64,000 nucleotides of DNA from JBBQSN01 sp963825505 (GTDB lineage: Bacteria > Actinomycetota > Actinomycetes > Actinomycetales > CAWJMD01), in the NCBI GenBank assembly GCA_963825505.1, contig CAWGTL010000010.1, positions 62,001-126,000 of the forward strand, in the 5' to 3' direction. The position numbers and the translations under genes were made by a program. The notes beneath the pieces were generated by a model. The model worked only from the letters and a program-made list of their open reading frames with translations, was not told the DNA's origin and searched no databases. Below, one piece after another: positions 33,087 through 43,057 of this stretch (position 1 is the stretch's first letter; each line of letters opens with the position of its first letter).

Positions 33087-33169
33087 GACCCGACCCTCGC
33101 CGCGGACGGCGCGGGCGTCGTCCACAGGCGACGCACGCCCTGCTGTCCACAGGGCCTGACCACGGCTCG

Positions 33170-34498
33170 TCAGGCCGTGCGGCGGTGCCACGCGAGCATC
33201 GCGTGGTTGAGCTGGACGACCGGTTCGGTACTGCTGGTCGTCGATGGGTGGCCGAGGACCGGTGGTGGGTGTGAGCTGTAGGTGTGGCCGGTCGGGGTGG
33301 TGGTGGTGACGGTGCCGTCGGGATCTCGTTGCGCCGACCAGCCCGGTGCTTGTTTGGCGAGGTTGCAGCGGCGGCAGAGGCCTTGGGCGTTCTCGCGTGC
33401 GGTGGGGCCGTCGTCGGCGTAGTCCTCGACGTGGTCGGTCTCGGCGATCGGGGCGTCGCACCACGGGGTGCGGCAGGACTGGTCGGAGAGCCGGACCAGG
33501 TGGGCCAGTCCGTCGGGGAAGCGGCGGGAGCGGGAGTCCATCGCGACCAGGGCGGTGCGGTCGGGGGTGGTGTAGAGCCGGCGGAGCCAGGCCCGCCCGG
33601 CCGCACCGGCGCGGGCGACCAGGGTGCGGGCGATCAGGCCGGGGATCGGGACGGGGACCTGGCCGCGGGCGTGGACCGTGGCCGAGGCGCCGCCGTGGCC
33701 GAGCAGGGTGGTGTCGGTCATCACCAGGTCGACGTGCACGGGCACGGGCTCGGTGAGCGGGTCGCGGCCGGTGACCCTGGCGACGAACGCGTCGGCCATC
33801 ACCTGCCCGCGCGAGCGGGGGTCGCCGGTGGCGGCGGCCCGGGCGGCGTCCTGCCGCAGGGCGGCGAAGCACGCCACGCCCTCGGCCACCGGCACCAGCG
33901 CGCTGAGGTAGACCATCGTGTCCGGCGCCGGCCGGATCGTGACCGTGCGGTCGGCCTCTGCCTTCGCCGCCCGCTTCACCGCCGACTCGGGGTCGAGCCT
34001 CTGGGCCAGGCCCTTGGCGGCGCGGGTGAGCCGGCCGGTGGAGGTGCCGGGCTGCTCGAGCATGTCGGCGAGCCGGGCATCGACCTCGGTGCGGTCGTCG
34101 GCCTGCAGGACCGCGGTCTCACGGACCAGGCAGGTCGCGGTCCACTCGGTGATCCGGCCGCTGCTGAGGGCGGCCAGTGCAGTTCGGCATCTCGTGCACC
34201 AGCGCGGTGGCCATCCCGACGAGCTTGCCGCCCTGGTGCGGCGACTCCCCGCGCGCCAGCGCGACCTGCTCGACCACGCCACGGTGTGCCCGCTGGTTCG
34301 GTACCCCCGCCGCGACCTGCACGGCCCGCTGCGAGGCGACCAGGTCTGCGGTGATCCGCGCCTGGGTCGCCGACGCCGCCCGTTTCAGCTCCTCCAGCTC
34401 CCGGATCTGCTCGACCCGACCCGCGTCGTCACCGCCGGCTCGAGAGCGCGCACGTCCGCGACGATCTCGGCGAGCGCCGACGGCAGGGTGTCGAACAC
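33170..34498 (-). CDS. DUF222/HNH endonuclease, 13E12 repeat family (frameshifted)
   Basis: A DUF222 protein with a C-terminal HNH nuclease domain. The DUF222 part includes RITADLVASQR and GKLVGMATALVHEMPN. The HNH core is CRTPWCDAPIAETDHVEDYADDG and GLCRRCNLAK, with two CxxC-like zinc pairs around the catalytic DH. The frame changes near 34443 and 34180. Joining three segments gives a protein of about 440 residues starting at GTG 34498 (VFDTLPSALAEIV). The start codon lies inside a perfect LexA box, so expression is expected only after DNA damage. These genes are multi-copy in Nocardioides and mycobacteria and may be mobile; the biological role is unknown. Confidence 0.85.
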
Positions 34499-34506
34499 GT
34501 GTTCGA
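34491..34506. promoter_or_regulatory. LexA (SOS) box TCGAACACGTGTTCGA
   Basis: A perfect 16-bp palindrome matching the actinobacterial SOS box TCGAAC-N4-GTTCGA in all twelve specified positions. It covers the GTG start codon of the DUF222/HNH gene (34496-34498). Mycobacterial 13E12-family genes are known members of the LexA regulon, which supports the site. Confidence 0.9.
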
Positions 34507-34558
34507 TTCTACCTGAGCACGTCCCTGATGACAAGGGTCTTCAGTGACGAACGAGTCG

Positions 34559-35709
34559 CTAGAGCCGGTCCTGCCGCGGCATCAGGACCTCCTGCACGAC
34601 CAGCAGGACGCCGGCGGCGATGGGGATCGCGATCAGGGCACCGAGCGCGCCGAGCAGGGTGCCGCCGACGAGGGCCGCCACGAGCGCGACCGCGCCGGGC
34701 ACCGAGACGGTGCGGGCCATGATCTTCGGTGCGATCAGGTAGTTCTCGACCTGCTGGTAGACGATGTAGTAGACGAGCACGATCAGCGCCGTGGGCAGGC
34801 TGACGAACAGCGCGACCACCACGACCACGACCGCGCCGAGGGTCGCGCCGACGAGCGGGATCAGGCCGAAGACGCCGACCACGATCGCGAGCACCGCGGG
34901 GTACGGGATGCCCAGGATCAGCATCATCACGTACGAGCAGAGGCCGTTCAGGGCCGCGATGGCGATCTGGCCGCCCACGTAGCCGCCGATGCGCTTGCTG
35001 ATCTCGTCGCCGATCAGGGTGACCCGCTGGCGGCGAGTGGCCGGCACGAGGGCGTAACCGGTGCTGCGCAGGGTGCGCATCGAGGCGAGGAAGTACAGGG
35101 TGAGGATCAGCACGGTCAGGGTGCTGAACACCCCGCCGAGGAGCGCCTGGCCGGCACCGAGCACGCCGCCGAAGAGGGCGGCGAACGTCTCGCCGTTGCC
35201 GAGGCGCTGCTGCACCTCCTGCGTGACCCGCCCGACGATGTCGTACCGGTTGTCGAGGTCGACGAACCACGGCGCCTTCTGCACGTCCTGGACGTACTGC
35301 GGCAGCTGGGTGGCGAGCTCGGTGCCCTGCTCGACGATGATCGGCGCGACCATGAAGCCGAAGCCGACGAAGACGCCGATCGACGGCGAGGAACACGACA
35401 GCGATGGCCCAGCCACGGTGCAGCCCACGGCGATCGGAGCCACTCCACGACCGGCTCGAGGCCGAGGGCCAGGAACAGGGCGACGACGAGCAGGGTGATG
35501 ACGTGCGAGATGCGGCCGAGCGCCTCGACCAGGCCGACCGCCACCAGCACGCCGATCGCGCCGACGAAGCCGACGTAGAAGGGGTGCGCGCGGTCGAAGT
35601 CGCGGCCCGGGTCGCCCGAACCGCCCGTGGCAGCGGAGGCGATGGTGGACGGAGGCGCGTCGGCGGCGGGGCGGTCCGACGGGTCCTCGGCGGGACGGCG
35701 GCGGTGACG
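34559..35709 (-). CDS. AI-2E family transporter (two or more frameshifts)
   Basis: A polytopic membrane protein of the AI-2E/PerM/TqsA family. The conserved C-terminal half is intact: GGYVGGQIAIAALNGLC, LGIPYPAVLAIVVGVFGLIPLVGATLG and YYIVYQQVENYLIAPKIM. Upstream the frame changes near 35387 and near 35435. Joined segments give the first helices (FYVGFVGAIGVLVAVGLVEAL, ISHVITLLVVALFLALGLEPVVEWLR, GWAIAVVFLA). The N-terminus is uncertain: the open frame begins just after the TGA of the upstream gene at 35710-35712. The transported substrate is unknown; the family name does not prove autoinducer export. Confidence 0.8.
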
Positions 35710-36013
35710 TCAGCTCCTGCGGCGGTGGCAGTGCGTCGCACGGGCGGCCGCCCGCTCGGCGAGCATCTGGTCGAGCGTGGGGAAGCCGGTGTGGCTGCGG
35801 CCCAGCTCGCGGCGCTGGGCCAGCGCGGCGCGCACCTCGCGGCGACCGTCGGCGGAGCCGAGCAGCGAGCGCAAGCGGCGGATCGCCCCCGGCCGCGCGG
35901 GGAACCGCGGTTCGCGCGGCGGGCGGGGTGCCCTCCTGGGCGAGTCCGTCGTGCTCCCCGAGGTGCTCGGAGGAGTCCTTCCCGGTGGACCCGCCGGTCC
36001 CGTCAGCCGTCAC
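35710..36013 (-). CDS. Small hypothetical protein (frameshifted)
   Basis: GTG 36013 opens MTADGTGGSTGKDSSEHLGE, an acidic, polar N-terminus. The frame with a natural-looking C-terminus (LRSLLGSADGRREVRAALAQ, then GRSHTGFPTLDQMLAERAA and an end at TGA 35710-35712) is one base off. One indel near 35900 would fuse them into about 100 residues. No family is recognised. It directly precedes and probably overlaps the AI-2E gene. Confidence 0.45.
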
Positions 36014-36120
36014 GCCACGTCCTTCCGCACGCCCGAGCAGGTCGCGGCGAGCCTAGCCGTGCGGCGACCGACGACGCCCGTCGGGACAGGCCGGGACGCG
36101 CGAGGTCCGTGACCGCGCGC

Positions 36121-37453
36121 TCAGACGTCGCGGAAGCGGTTGATCTGCGTCTCGAACCGCGCGCGGGTCTCGGTGTCGGTGATGCCGAGACCCTCCTGCG
36201 GCGACAGCGCCAGCACGCCGACCTTGCCCTGGTGCACGTTGCGGTGGACGTCGTGCGCGGCCTGCCCGACGTCGTCGAGGGAGTAGGTGCGCGAGAGCGT
36301 GGGGTGGACGATGCCGCGGGCGATCAGGTCGTTGGCCTCCCACGCCTCGCGGTAGTTGGCGAAGTGCGACCCGACGATCCGCTTCAGGCTCATCCAGAGG
36401 TAGCGGTTGTCGTACTCGTGCATGTACCCGGACGTGGAGGCGCAGGTGACGATCGTGCCGCCCTTGCGGGCTGCGTAGACGCTGGCGCCGAACGTCTCCC
36501 GGCCCGGGTGCTCGAACACGACGTCGACGTCGTAGCCGCCGGTCAGCTCGCGCACGCGCTTGCCGAAGCGGCGCCACTCGGCCGGGTCCTGGGTGGTCTC
36601 GTCCTTCCAGAACCGGTAGTCCTCGGCGCGCCGGTCGATGATCAGGTCGGCGCCCATCCGGCGGCAGATCTCGGCCTTGTCCTCGCTGGAGACCACGCAC
36701 ACCGGCGTCGCGCCCGCGGCCAGCGCCATCTGCGTGGCGTACGAGCCGAGGCCGCCCGAGGCGCCCCAGATCAGCACGCGGTCACCGAGCTTGAGACCGG
36801 CGCCGTTGCGAGAGATCAGCTGCCGGTAGGCGGTGGAGTTCACCAGGCCGGGGGCGGCGGCCTCCTCCCAGCTGAGGTGGGCGGGCTTGGGCATCAGCTG
36901 GTTCGACTTCACCAGCGCGAGGTGGGCCAGGCCGCCGAAGTTGGTCTCGAAGCCCCAGATCCGCTGCTCGGGGTCGAGCATCGTGTCGTTGTGGCCGTCC
37001 GGGTGCTCGAGCTCCACCGACAGGCAGTGCGCCACGACCTGGTCGCCGGGCTTCCACGTGTGCACGCCCACCCCGGTGCGCAGGACGACGCCGGCGAGGT
37101 CGGAGCCGACCACGTGGTACGGCAGGTCGTGGCGGGCGGCCAGGGGGGACGTGCGGCCGTACCGCTCGAGGAAGCCGAAGGTCGAGACCGGCTCGAAGAT
37201 CGAGGTCCAGACGGTGTTGTAGTTGATCGCGCTGGCCATCACGGCGACCAGCGCCTCGCCCGGTCCGAGCTCGGGGGTGGCGACGTCCTCGAGGTGGAGC
37301 GAGCGCCGCGGGTCCTTGTCGCGGCTGTCGACGCCGTCGAACATGCGCGACCTCGTCCTTGTGCACCGTGACCGCGCGGTAGTGGTCCGGGATGTCGAGG
37401 TGGCCGACCTGGTCGAGCTCGCCGGCGAGGATCGCGTCGCGGATCTGGTCCAT
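36121..37453 (-). CDS. ccr: Crotonyl-CoA carboxylase/reductase (one frameshift)
   Basis: An NADPH-dependent enoyl-thioester reductase/carboxylase of the ethylmalonyl-CoA pathway, about 443 residues. The MDR core is complete: INYNTVWTSIFEPVSTF, VVGSDLAGVVLRTG, WGFETNFGGLAHLALVKSNQL, the CO2/CoA-site region GLVNSTAYRQLIS and the nucleotide loop WGASGGLGSYATQMALAAGA. The first 37 residues (MDQIRDAILAGELDQ...) are in an adjacent frame. One extra base near 37342 breaks the sequence before RMFDGVDSRDKDPRRS; the total span is one base too long for a single frame. It lies 22 bases downstream of the epimerase gene and is probably co-transcribed with it. Confidence 0.93.
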
Positions 37454-37475
37454 GCCGCCGGAGGTTACTGACGAG

Positions 37476-37946
37476 TCAGGTCCCGTGGGGTGCGGTGTGA
37501 TCGACGCCACCGGCAGCGGGCTCCACCAGCTCCACCAGGACACCGCCGGCGTCCTTCGGGTGCACGAAGTTGACTCTGCTGCCTGCGGTCCCGCGTCGCG
37601 GGGCGTCGTAGAGCAGCCGCAGACCCCGCTCGCGCAGGGTCGCGGAGACCGCCTCGACGTCGGTGACGCGGTACGCCACCTGCTGCACGCCCGGCCCGCT
37701 GCGGTCGAGGAACCTCGCGATCGTCGACTCCGGCGAGAGCGGCGCGAGCAGCTGCACGGCGGCGTCGCCCACGCCCATCATCGCCTCGCGCACGCCCTGC
37801 TCCTCGTTCACCTCCTCGTGCAGCAGCGCCATCCCGTAGGTGTCGCGGTAGAACGCGATCGCGACGTCGAGGTCGGGGACGGCCACGCCCACGTGGTCGA
37901 TCTGGGTGAACAGCGGCTCGGCCGCGCCGGCGGGTGAGGTGGTCAT
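37476..37946 (-). CDS. mce: Methylmalonyl-CoA / ethylmalonyl-CoA epimerase
   Basis: A VOC-fold epimerase of 156 residues. Metal ligands appear in FTQIDHVGVAVPDLD (His) and VLVELVEP (Glu). EEVNEEQGVREAMM, PLSPESTIARFLDRSGPGVQQVAYRV and NFVHPKDAGGV follow the family closely. It interconverts the 2R and 2S forms of methylmalonyl-CoA, and often of ethylmalonyl-CoA. ATG 37946 starts close to the fold; an in-frame start at 37973 is less likely. It is the first gene of an mce-ccr unit divergent from the thiolase gene. Confidence 0.93.
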   Translation of the reverse strand: MTTSPAGAAEPLFTQIDHVGVAVPDLDVAIAFYRDTYGMALLHEEVNEEQGVREAMMGVGDAAVQLLAPLSPESTIARFLDRSGPGVQQVAYRVTDVEAVSATLRERGLRLLYDAPRRGTAGSRVNFVHPKDAGGVLVELVEPAAGGVDHTAPHGT

Positions 37947-37984
37947 GCCCGGCAGGGTAGGCGCGCGGCACACCCGGGCGCCGC

Positions 37985-37998
37985 GTGAGGTGGCTCAC
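37985..37998. promoter_or_regulatory. Inverted repeat GTGAG-N4-CTCAC in the mce/thiolase divergent promoter
   Basis: A short symmetric site in the 147-base gap between mce (-) and the thiolase gene (+), 38 bases from the mce start. Its position suits an operator shared by both units. No regulator gene for it lies nearby. Confidence 0.35.
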
Positions 37999-38093
37999 CG
38001 CGAGGTCGTCGCGGACGGGTCGTGGGTACGCTGCCGGGAGGCCGTCAGCCGCACCCGGACGGACGGCCCGTCGCGTCGCCGCAGGAGGAAACC

Positions 38094-39295
38094 GTGCCCA
38101 GCCGCTCGTCCGTCATCGTCGCCGGAGCCCGCACCCCGATGGGCCGGATGCTCGGCTCGCTCAAGGACTTCTCCGCCGCCGACCTCGGCGCGGTGGCCAT
38201 CCGCGGGGCGCTCGAGAAGGCCGGCGTGGCGCCGGAGCAGGTCGAGTACGTGATCCTCGGCCAGGTGCTCCCCGCGGGCGCCGGGCAGGCCCCGTACCGG
38301 CAGGCCGCGGCCGCCGCGGGCATCCCGATGGACGTCCCGTCGCTCGGGGATCAACAAGGTCTGCCTGTCCGGCATCGACGCCATCGCCCTGGCCGACCAG
38401 CTCATCCGCGCCGGGGAGTTCGACGTCGTGGTGGCGGGCGGCATGGAGTCGATGACGCAGGCGCCGCACCTGCTCGAGCGCTCGCGGTCCGGGTACAAGT
38501 ACGGCGACGTCACGGTGCGCGACCACATGGCCCACGACGGCCTGTGGGACGCCTTCACCGACCAGGCGATGGGCGGGCTCACCGAGGCCGCCAACACCGG
38601 CTCGCAGGAGTTCACGCGCGAGGAGCAGGACGCGTTCGCCGCGCGCAGCCACCAGCTCGCCGCCCGCGCCTGGAAGGACGGCCTGTTCGACGACGAGGTG
38701 GTCGCCGTCGAGATCCCGCAGCGCAAGGGCGATCCGGTCGTGTTCAAGGACGACGAGGGCGTGCGGGCCGACACCACCACCGAGTCGCTGTCGCGGCTGC
38801 GTCCGGCGTTCCGCAAGGACGGCACCATCACCGCCGGGTCGGCGTCCCAGATCTCCGACGGCGCCTGCGCGGTCGTCGTGATGAGCCGGGAGAAGGCGGA
38901 GGAGCTCGGGCTGCTCGTGGATCGCGGAGATCGGCGCCCACGGCGTGGTCGCCGGTCCCGACTCCGCGCTGCAGAGCCAGCCGGCCCGTGCGATCGAGAA
39001 GGCCTGTGCCCGAGAGGGTATCGACCCCAAGGACCTCGACCTGGTCGAGATCAACGAGGCGTTCGCGGCCGTCGGCCTGGCGTCCACCAAGGAGCTCGGG
39101 CTCGACCCGGAGAGGGTCAACGTCAACGGCGGGGCCATCGCGATGGGGCACCCGATCGGCATGTCCGGCGCGCGGATCGTCCTGCACCTCGCCCTCGAGC
39201 TCGGGCGCCGCGGTGGCGGCACCGGCGTGGCGGCGCTGTGCGGCGGAGGCGGCCAGGGCGACGCGCTCATCGTCCGCGTCCCCGCCTCGGCCTGA
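38094..39295 (+). CDS. Acetyl-CoA C-acetyltransferase (thiolase; two frameshifts)
   Basis: A thiolase II of about 400 residues that condenses two acetyl-CoA to acetoacetyl-CoA, feeding the crotonyl-CoA branch of the ethylmalonyl-CoA pathway. The N-terminus SSVIVAGARTPMGRMLGSL begins at GTG 38094, after AGGAGGA. The frame changes near 38346, just before the active-site segment INKVCLSGIDAIALADQ, and again near 38922, before IAEIGAHGVVAGPDSAL. The His in GGAIAMGHPIG and the second Cys in ALCGGGGQG are intact in the last segment. All catalytic residues survive, so the breaks look like sequence errors. Confidence 0.9.
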
Positions 39296-39339
39296 GCAGC
39301 AGACGGGCCAGGCGGGCTGCGGCGCAACGGATCTCGCGC

Positions 39340-40322
39340 GTGGCTGACCGCCGGGCGCCTGGTCCTGACGTGGCCTCGCTGGTCGCGGAGGCCCGCGAGG
39401 GTTCGCCTCGTGCGGTCGCCCGGCTGATCTCGCTGGTCGAGGACGCCTCGCCGTTGCTGCGCGAGGTGATGGCCGCCCTCGCGCCGCACGCCGGGTTCGG
39501 CGTGGGTGGTCGGCGTCACCGGGGCGCCGGGCGTCGGCAAGTCGACGACCACGACCGCGCTCGTCACCGCCTGGCGCGCCAGGGACCTGCGGGTCGGCGT
39601 GCTCGCCGTCGATCCGACCTCACCGTTCTCGGGCGGCGCGCTGCTCGGCGACCGGGTGCGGATGGGCGAGCACGCCCTCGATCCCCACGTCTACATCCGC
39701 TCGATGGCCAGCCGCGGCCACCTCGGCGGCCTGAGCCGGGCCACGCCGCAGGCGCTGCGCGTGCTCGACGCCGCCGGGTGCGACGTCGTGCTGGTGGAGA
39801 CGGTCGGCGTGGGCCAGAGCGAGGTCGAGGTCGCCGGCGCCGCCGACACCACGCTGGTGCTGCTGGCTCCCGGGATGGGCGACGGGATCCAGGCGGCCAA
39901 GGCCGGGATCCTCGAGGTGGCCGACGTCCTGGCCGTCAACAAGGCGGACCGCGACGGCGCCGACGCCACCGTCCGCGACCTGCGCGGCACGGTCTCGCTG
40001 GCCGAGCGCCGGCAGGCCGGCGACTGGCGGCCACCGGTCGTCCGGCTGGTGGCGGCGCGGTCCGAGGGCGTGGACGACCTGGTGGAGGCGCTGGAGAAGC
40101 ACCGGACGTGGGCGCGGGGCTCGGGCGAGCTCGAGCGCCGGCGCCGGGCCCGGGCCGCCGGCGAGATCGAGGAGATCGCGCTGGAGGCGCTGCGCGACGC
40201 GGATCGGCGACCTGCGCGGCGGCGGGGGAGCGAGCCTGGACGACCTCGCGAGCGAGGTGCTCGCCGGACGCACCGACCCCTACGCCGCCGCCGACCTGCT
40301 GCGCGAGCACCTCACGCGGTGA
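39340..40322 (+). CDS. meaB: Methylmalonyl-CoA mutase-associated GTPase MeaB (two frameshifts)
   Basis: A G3E-family P-loop GTPase that protects and reloads the B12-dependent acyl-CoA mutase. Walker A is VGVTGAPGVGKSTTTTAL. The conserved AVDPTSPFSGGALLGDRVRM, VYIRSMASRGHLGGLS, VVLVETVGVGQSEVEVAGAADTTLV and NKAD nucleotide motif follow. An N-terminal helical region (GTG 39340) joins through an indel near 39508. The C-terminal RIGDLRGGGGASLDDLASEV, ending in TGA 40320-40322, joins through another near 40198. It sits 44 bases after the thiolase gene. The mutase itself is not in the window. Confidence 0.92.
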
Positions 40323-40325
40323 GCG

Positions 40326-40742
40326 TCAGCCGCCGAAGGGGGCGCGCAGCGGGAGGTCGCGGCGGGTCTGGACCACCTGGGCGCCGCGGCCGGTGCCGGC
40401 GTTGACCACGACCGGGGCCATCTGGTTGACCGTGGTGTCCGCCAGGGTGTCGGCCGGGTTGAGCACCAGCAGCACCAGGGCGTCCTCGGGCGCGGTGATG
40501 CCGAGCTCGCCGGCCACGTCGTCGTCGACCTCGGCCTCGTAGCCGGGCGCGCACACCCACGGGGCGCCGAGCAGGAGCCGCACCGAGGTGTCCTCGAGGC
40601 TGCGCAGCGCGAACAGGCCACCCACCTCGTCGAGCCGGACGAGGGCGAAGCGGTGCAGGCCGTCCAGGCCGGGCAGCCCGGTCGGGAAGGTGAGCTCGGG
40701 CAGGTCGGTGCCCGTCTGCGGCGGCGCGGTCATCACGCTCAT
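40326..40742 (-). CDS. fliW: Flagellar assembly factor FliW
   Basis: A 138-residue beta-barrel protein. ELTFPTGLPGLDGLHRFALV is the family start, with APEDALVLLVLNPADTL and TVNQMAPVVVNAGTGRGAQVV in the core. FliW binds flagellin and, in Bacillus, antagonises CsrA to couple flagellin synthesis to export. It is the last gene of the flgN-flgK-flgL-fliW unit. A csrA gene, which usually follows fliW, is absent: the next stop (meaB) is only 3 bases away on the other strand. Confidence 0.95.
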   Translation of the reverse strand: MSVMTAPPQTGTDLPELTFPTGLPGLDGLHRFALVRLDEVGGLFALRSLEDTSVRLLLGAPWVCAPGYEAEVDDDVAGELGITAPEDALVLLVLNPADTLADTTVNQMAPVVVNAGTGRGAQVVQTRRDLPLRAPFGG

Positions 40743-40779
40743 CGTAGGTCGCCCCGGTGCCCGGAGAGGGAGGCGCGCG

Positions 40780-41668
40780 TCACCGCAGGAAGTCCATCAG
40801 CGTCGGCTGGATGACCTTGGCCGTGGCGGCGAGCGAGGCCTGGTAGGCCACCTGCTGGGTCTGCAGCTCGAGCACCGTCCTCGGCAGGTCGATCTCCTCC
40901 ACCTGCGCGAGCCGGCCGGTGGCGGCGAGCGAGGCGTCCCTGACGCCCTGCGCCATCCGCTCGGTGCGGGCGTAGCGGGTGCCGAGTGTCGGCGACGGCG
41001 CCGGTGAACCGCGCGAACGCCGCGTCCAACGCGTCCAGCTCGGCGCCCAGCGCCTGGGGGTCGGAGACCACGCTCGCGGCGATCCGGTCCAGCACCGCCA
41101 GCACCGACGTCGTCGGGTCGCCGCCGAACACCGCGGCGCCGGCCGTGTCGACCCGCACGGTCGTCGTCGCGTCGAGCCGGCGGTTCACCGTCCCGCCGTC
41201 GCCGACGTAGGTGCCGTCCGGCGCGAACGCGACCTCGCCCGCGGTGGTCCCGCCGAACACGGGACGACCGAGGTAGCGTCGTGTTCGCCACGGCGAGGAG
41301 GTCCTCGCGCAGGCCGGCCTATCTCCACGGCGATCGCCTGACGCGACTCGGCGGAGGCCGAGCCCGTGCTGAGGCCCTGCAGGGTGAGATCGCGGGCACG
41401 GCGCAGCAGGTCGGTGCCGGAGCGCAGCGCGTCCTCGCCGGCGGTCAGCCAGGCCAGACCGTCCTCGGCGTTGCGCGCGTGCTGGGCCTGCGCCTTGAGG
41501 TCCGAGCGCAGCCCGAGGGCGGTGACCGTGCCGGCCGGGTCGTCGGACGCCTTGGCGATGGCGCGACCGCTGGTCATCCGGGCGTTCAGGTCGCTGACGG
41601 TCGGACATCCGCGACTGCAGGTTGCGCAGCGCGCTGTCGGCCATCATCCGGTGCGTGACGCGAGTCAT
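40780..41668 (-). CDS. flgL: Flagellar hook-associated protein FlgL (four frame breaks)
   Basis: The HAP3 junction protein between hook and filament, about 295 residues once frames are joined. The start MTRVTHRMMADSALRNLQSRMS is at ATG 41668. MTSGRAIAKASDDPAGTVTALGLRSDL follows after a break near 41605. Breaks near 41320 and 41280 lead to YLGRPVFGGTTAGEVAFAPDG. A break near 40985 leads to the flagellin-like C-terminus TRYARTERMAQGVRDA...LMDFLR, ending at 40780. All segments are conserved, so loss of function is unlikely. ATGA overlap with flgK. Confidence 0.88.
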
Positions 41669-43057
41669 CGGCCCACCACCCCCGTGCGGTTGATCAGGGT
41701 GTCCAGCGCCTGGTCGACGGCCGTCATCACGCGGGCCGCCCCCTCGTACGCGCGCTGGAACATCACCAGGTTGGTCATCTCCTCGTCCAGGTCGACCCCG
41801 GTGGCCGACAGCAGCGCGTCCTGCGCGCTCGCCGCCACCCTCGCGGCCACCGCGGCCCGGCCGTCGAGGGCGTTGACCTCGACGCCGGTGCGGACCACGA
41901 ACCGGCCCCACAGCTCGTCCGGCCCGCCGGCCGCGGAGGCGAGTGCGGCGATCCGGTCGGCGAGCGAGCCGTCCTTGGCGCCGGCGCCGGCCTCGGCCGC
42001 CGCCAGCAGCATCGGGTTCGCCATCAGGTCCGGGTTCACCGCGATCGTCGCGGCCGAGGACCCGGTGCCGAGGACGAAGAACGCGCGCCCGGAGGAGCCG
42101 TCCGGCGCCTGGCCGGGGGTGTGCAGCGCGTTGAGCCGGGTGACCAGGGCGGTCGCGACCTCGTCGTAGCCGGCGGCGACGCCGGGAAGCGTGGTCTGCA
42201 GGCCCTCGGTGAGCGCGCCGAGCACGCCTCCGCCGGAGACCGTGCTGCCGTCCGGCCAGGTGAAGCGCACGGGCGAGGACGCGCTGACGTCCTGCATCTG
42301 CAGCGGCGCCTGCAGCGTGATCGCGGTGGCGCGGTCGCCGTCGACCAGCGGGATGCCGCCGACCAGGACGCGGGCGGTGCCGTCCGGCCGCAGCTGCGCG
42401 GTGGCGCCGGTGAGCTCGGACAGCCGCAGGACGAGCTGGTCGCGCTGGTCGGTGAGCTCGTGGGCCTGGCCGTCGGACTCGCGGATGTGCTTGTTCAGCT
42501 GGGCGATCGAGCCGGCCAGGGTGGTGACCTCGGTCTGCAGCGCGGTGGCCTGCGAGCGGGTCTCCTGCCACTGGCCCTGCACGCCCCGGCTGCCGGCGTG
42601 CAGCAGGTCGGCCACGTGGCTGGCCTGCTGGAGCACGGCGACGCGGGCGGCCGGGTCGGCGGGGGAGTTCGACAGGTCGCCGAACGCCTGCCACAGCTCG
42701 CCGAGCGCGGCCTGCAGGCCGTCGTCACCGGGCTCGGCGAAGCGGTTCTCCACCTGCGCGAGCAGGTCGGCGCGGGTGGTGAGGAAGCCGTGGTCGGCGG
42801 TGGACGAGCGCACCCGGGCGGCGGCGAGCTCGTCGGACAGCCGGACGACGCCCGCGACGGTGACGCCCGACCCGTAGGGGAGCGTCGCGCCCTGCAGCGA
42901 GTGCAGCGAGACCGGGCCGAGCGCCTGCAGGTCCGCGCGCTGGCGGGTGTAGCCGACGGTGCTGGCGTTGGAGACGTTCTGGCCCGGTCACGTCCATCGC
43001 CCGCCGCTGGGACAGCAGCGACGACAGCGCGATCGACAGGCCGCCGAAGCTGCTCAT
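41665..43057 (-). CDS. flgK: Flagellar hook-associated protein FlgK (one frameshift)
   Basis: The HAP1 junction protein, about 464 residues. The N-terminal D0 helix MSSFGGLSIALSSLLSQRRAMDVTG starts at ATG 43057. One extra base near 42985 breaks the motif G-Q-N-V-S-N-A-S-T-V-G-Y-T-R, after which QRADLQALGPVSLH continues to the end. The C-terminus contains GVDLDEEMTNLVMFQRAYEGAARVMTAVDQALDTLI, the matching D0 helix. It overlaps flgN by one base (TGATG) and flgL by four (ATGA). Confidence 0.93.

Noticed and set aside
34559..36013. One 484-residue protein from the longest minus-strand frame
   Set aside because: Its first 200 codons read as arginine-rich nonsense, while other frames give two distinct natural proteins over the same bases.
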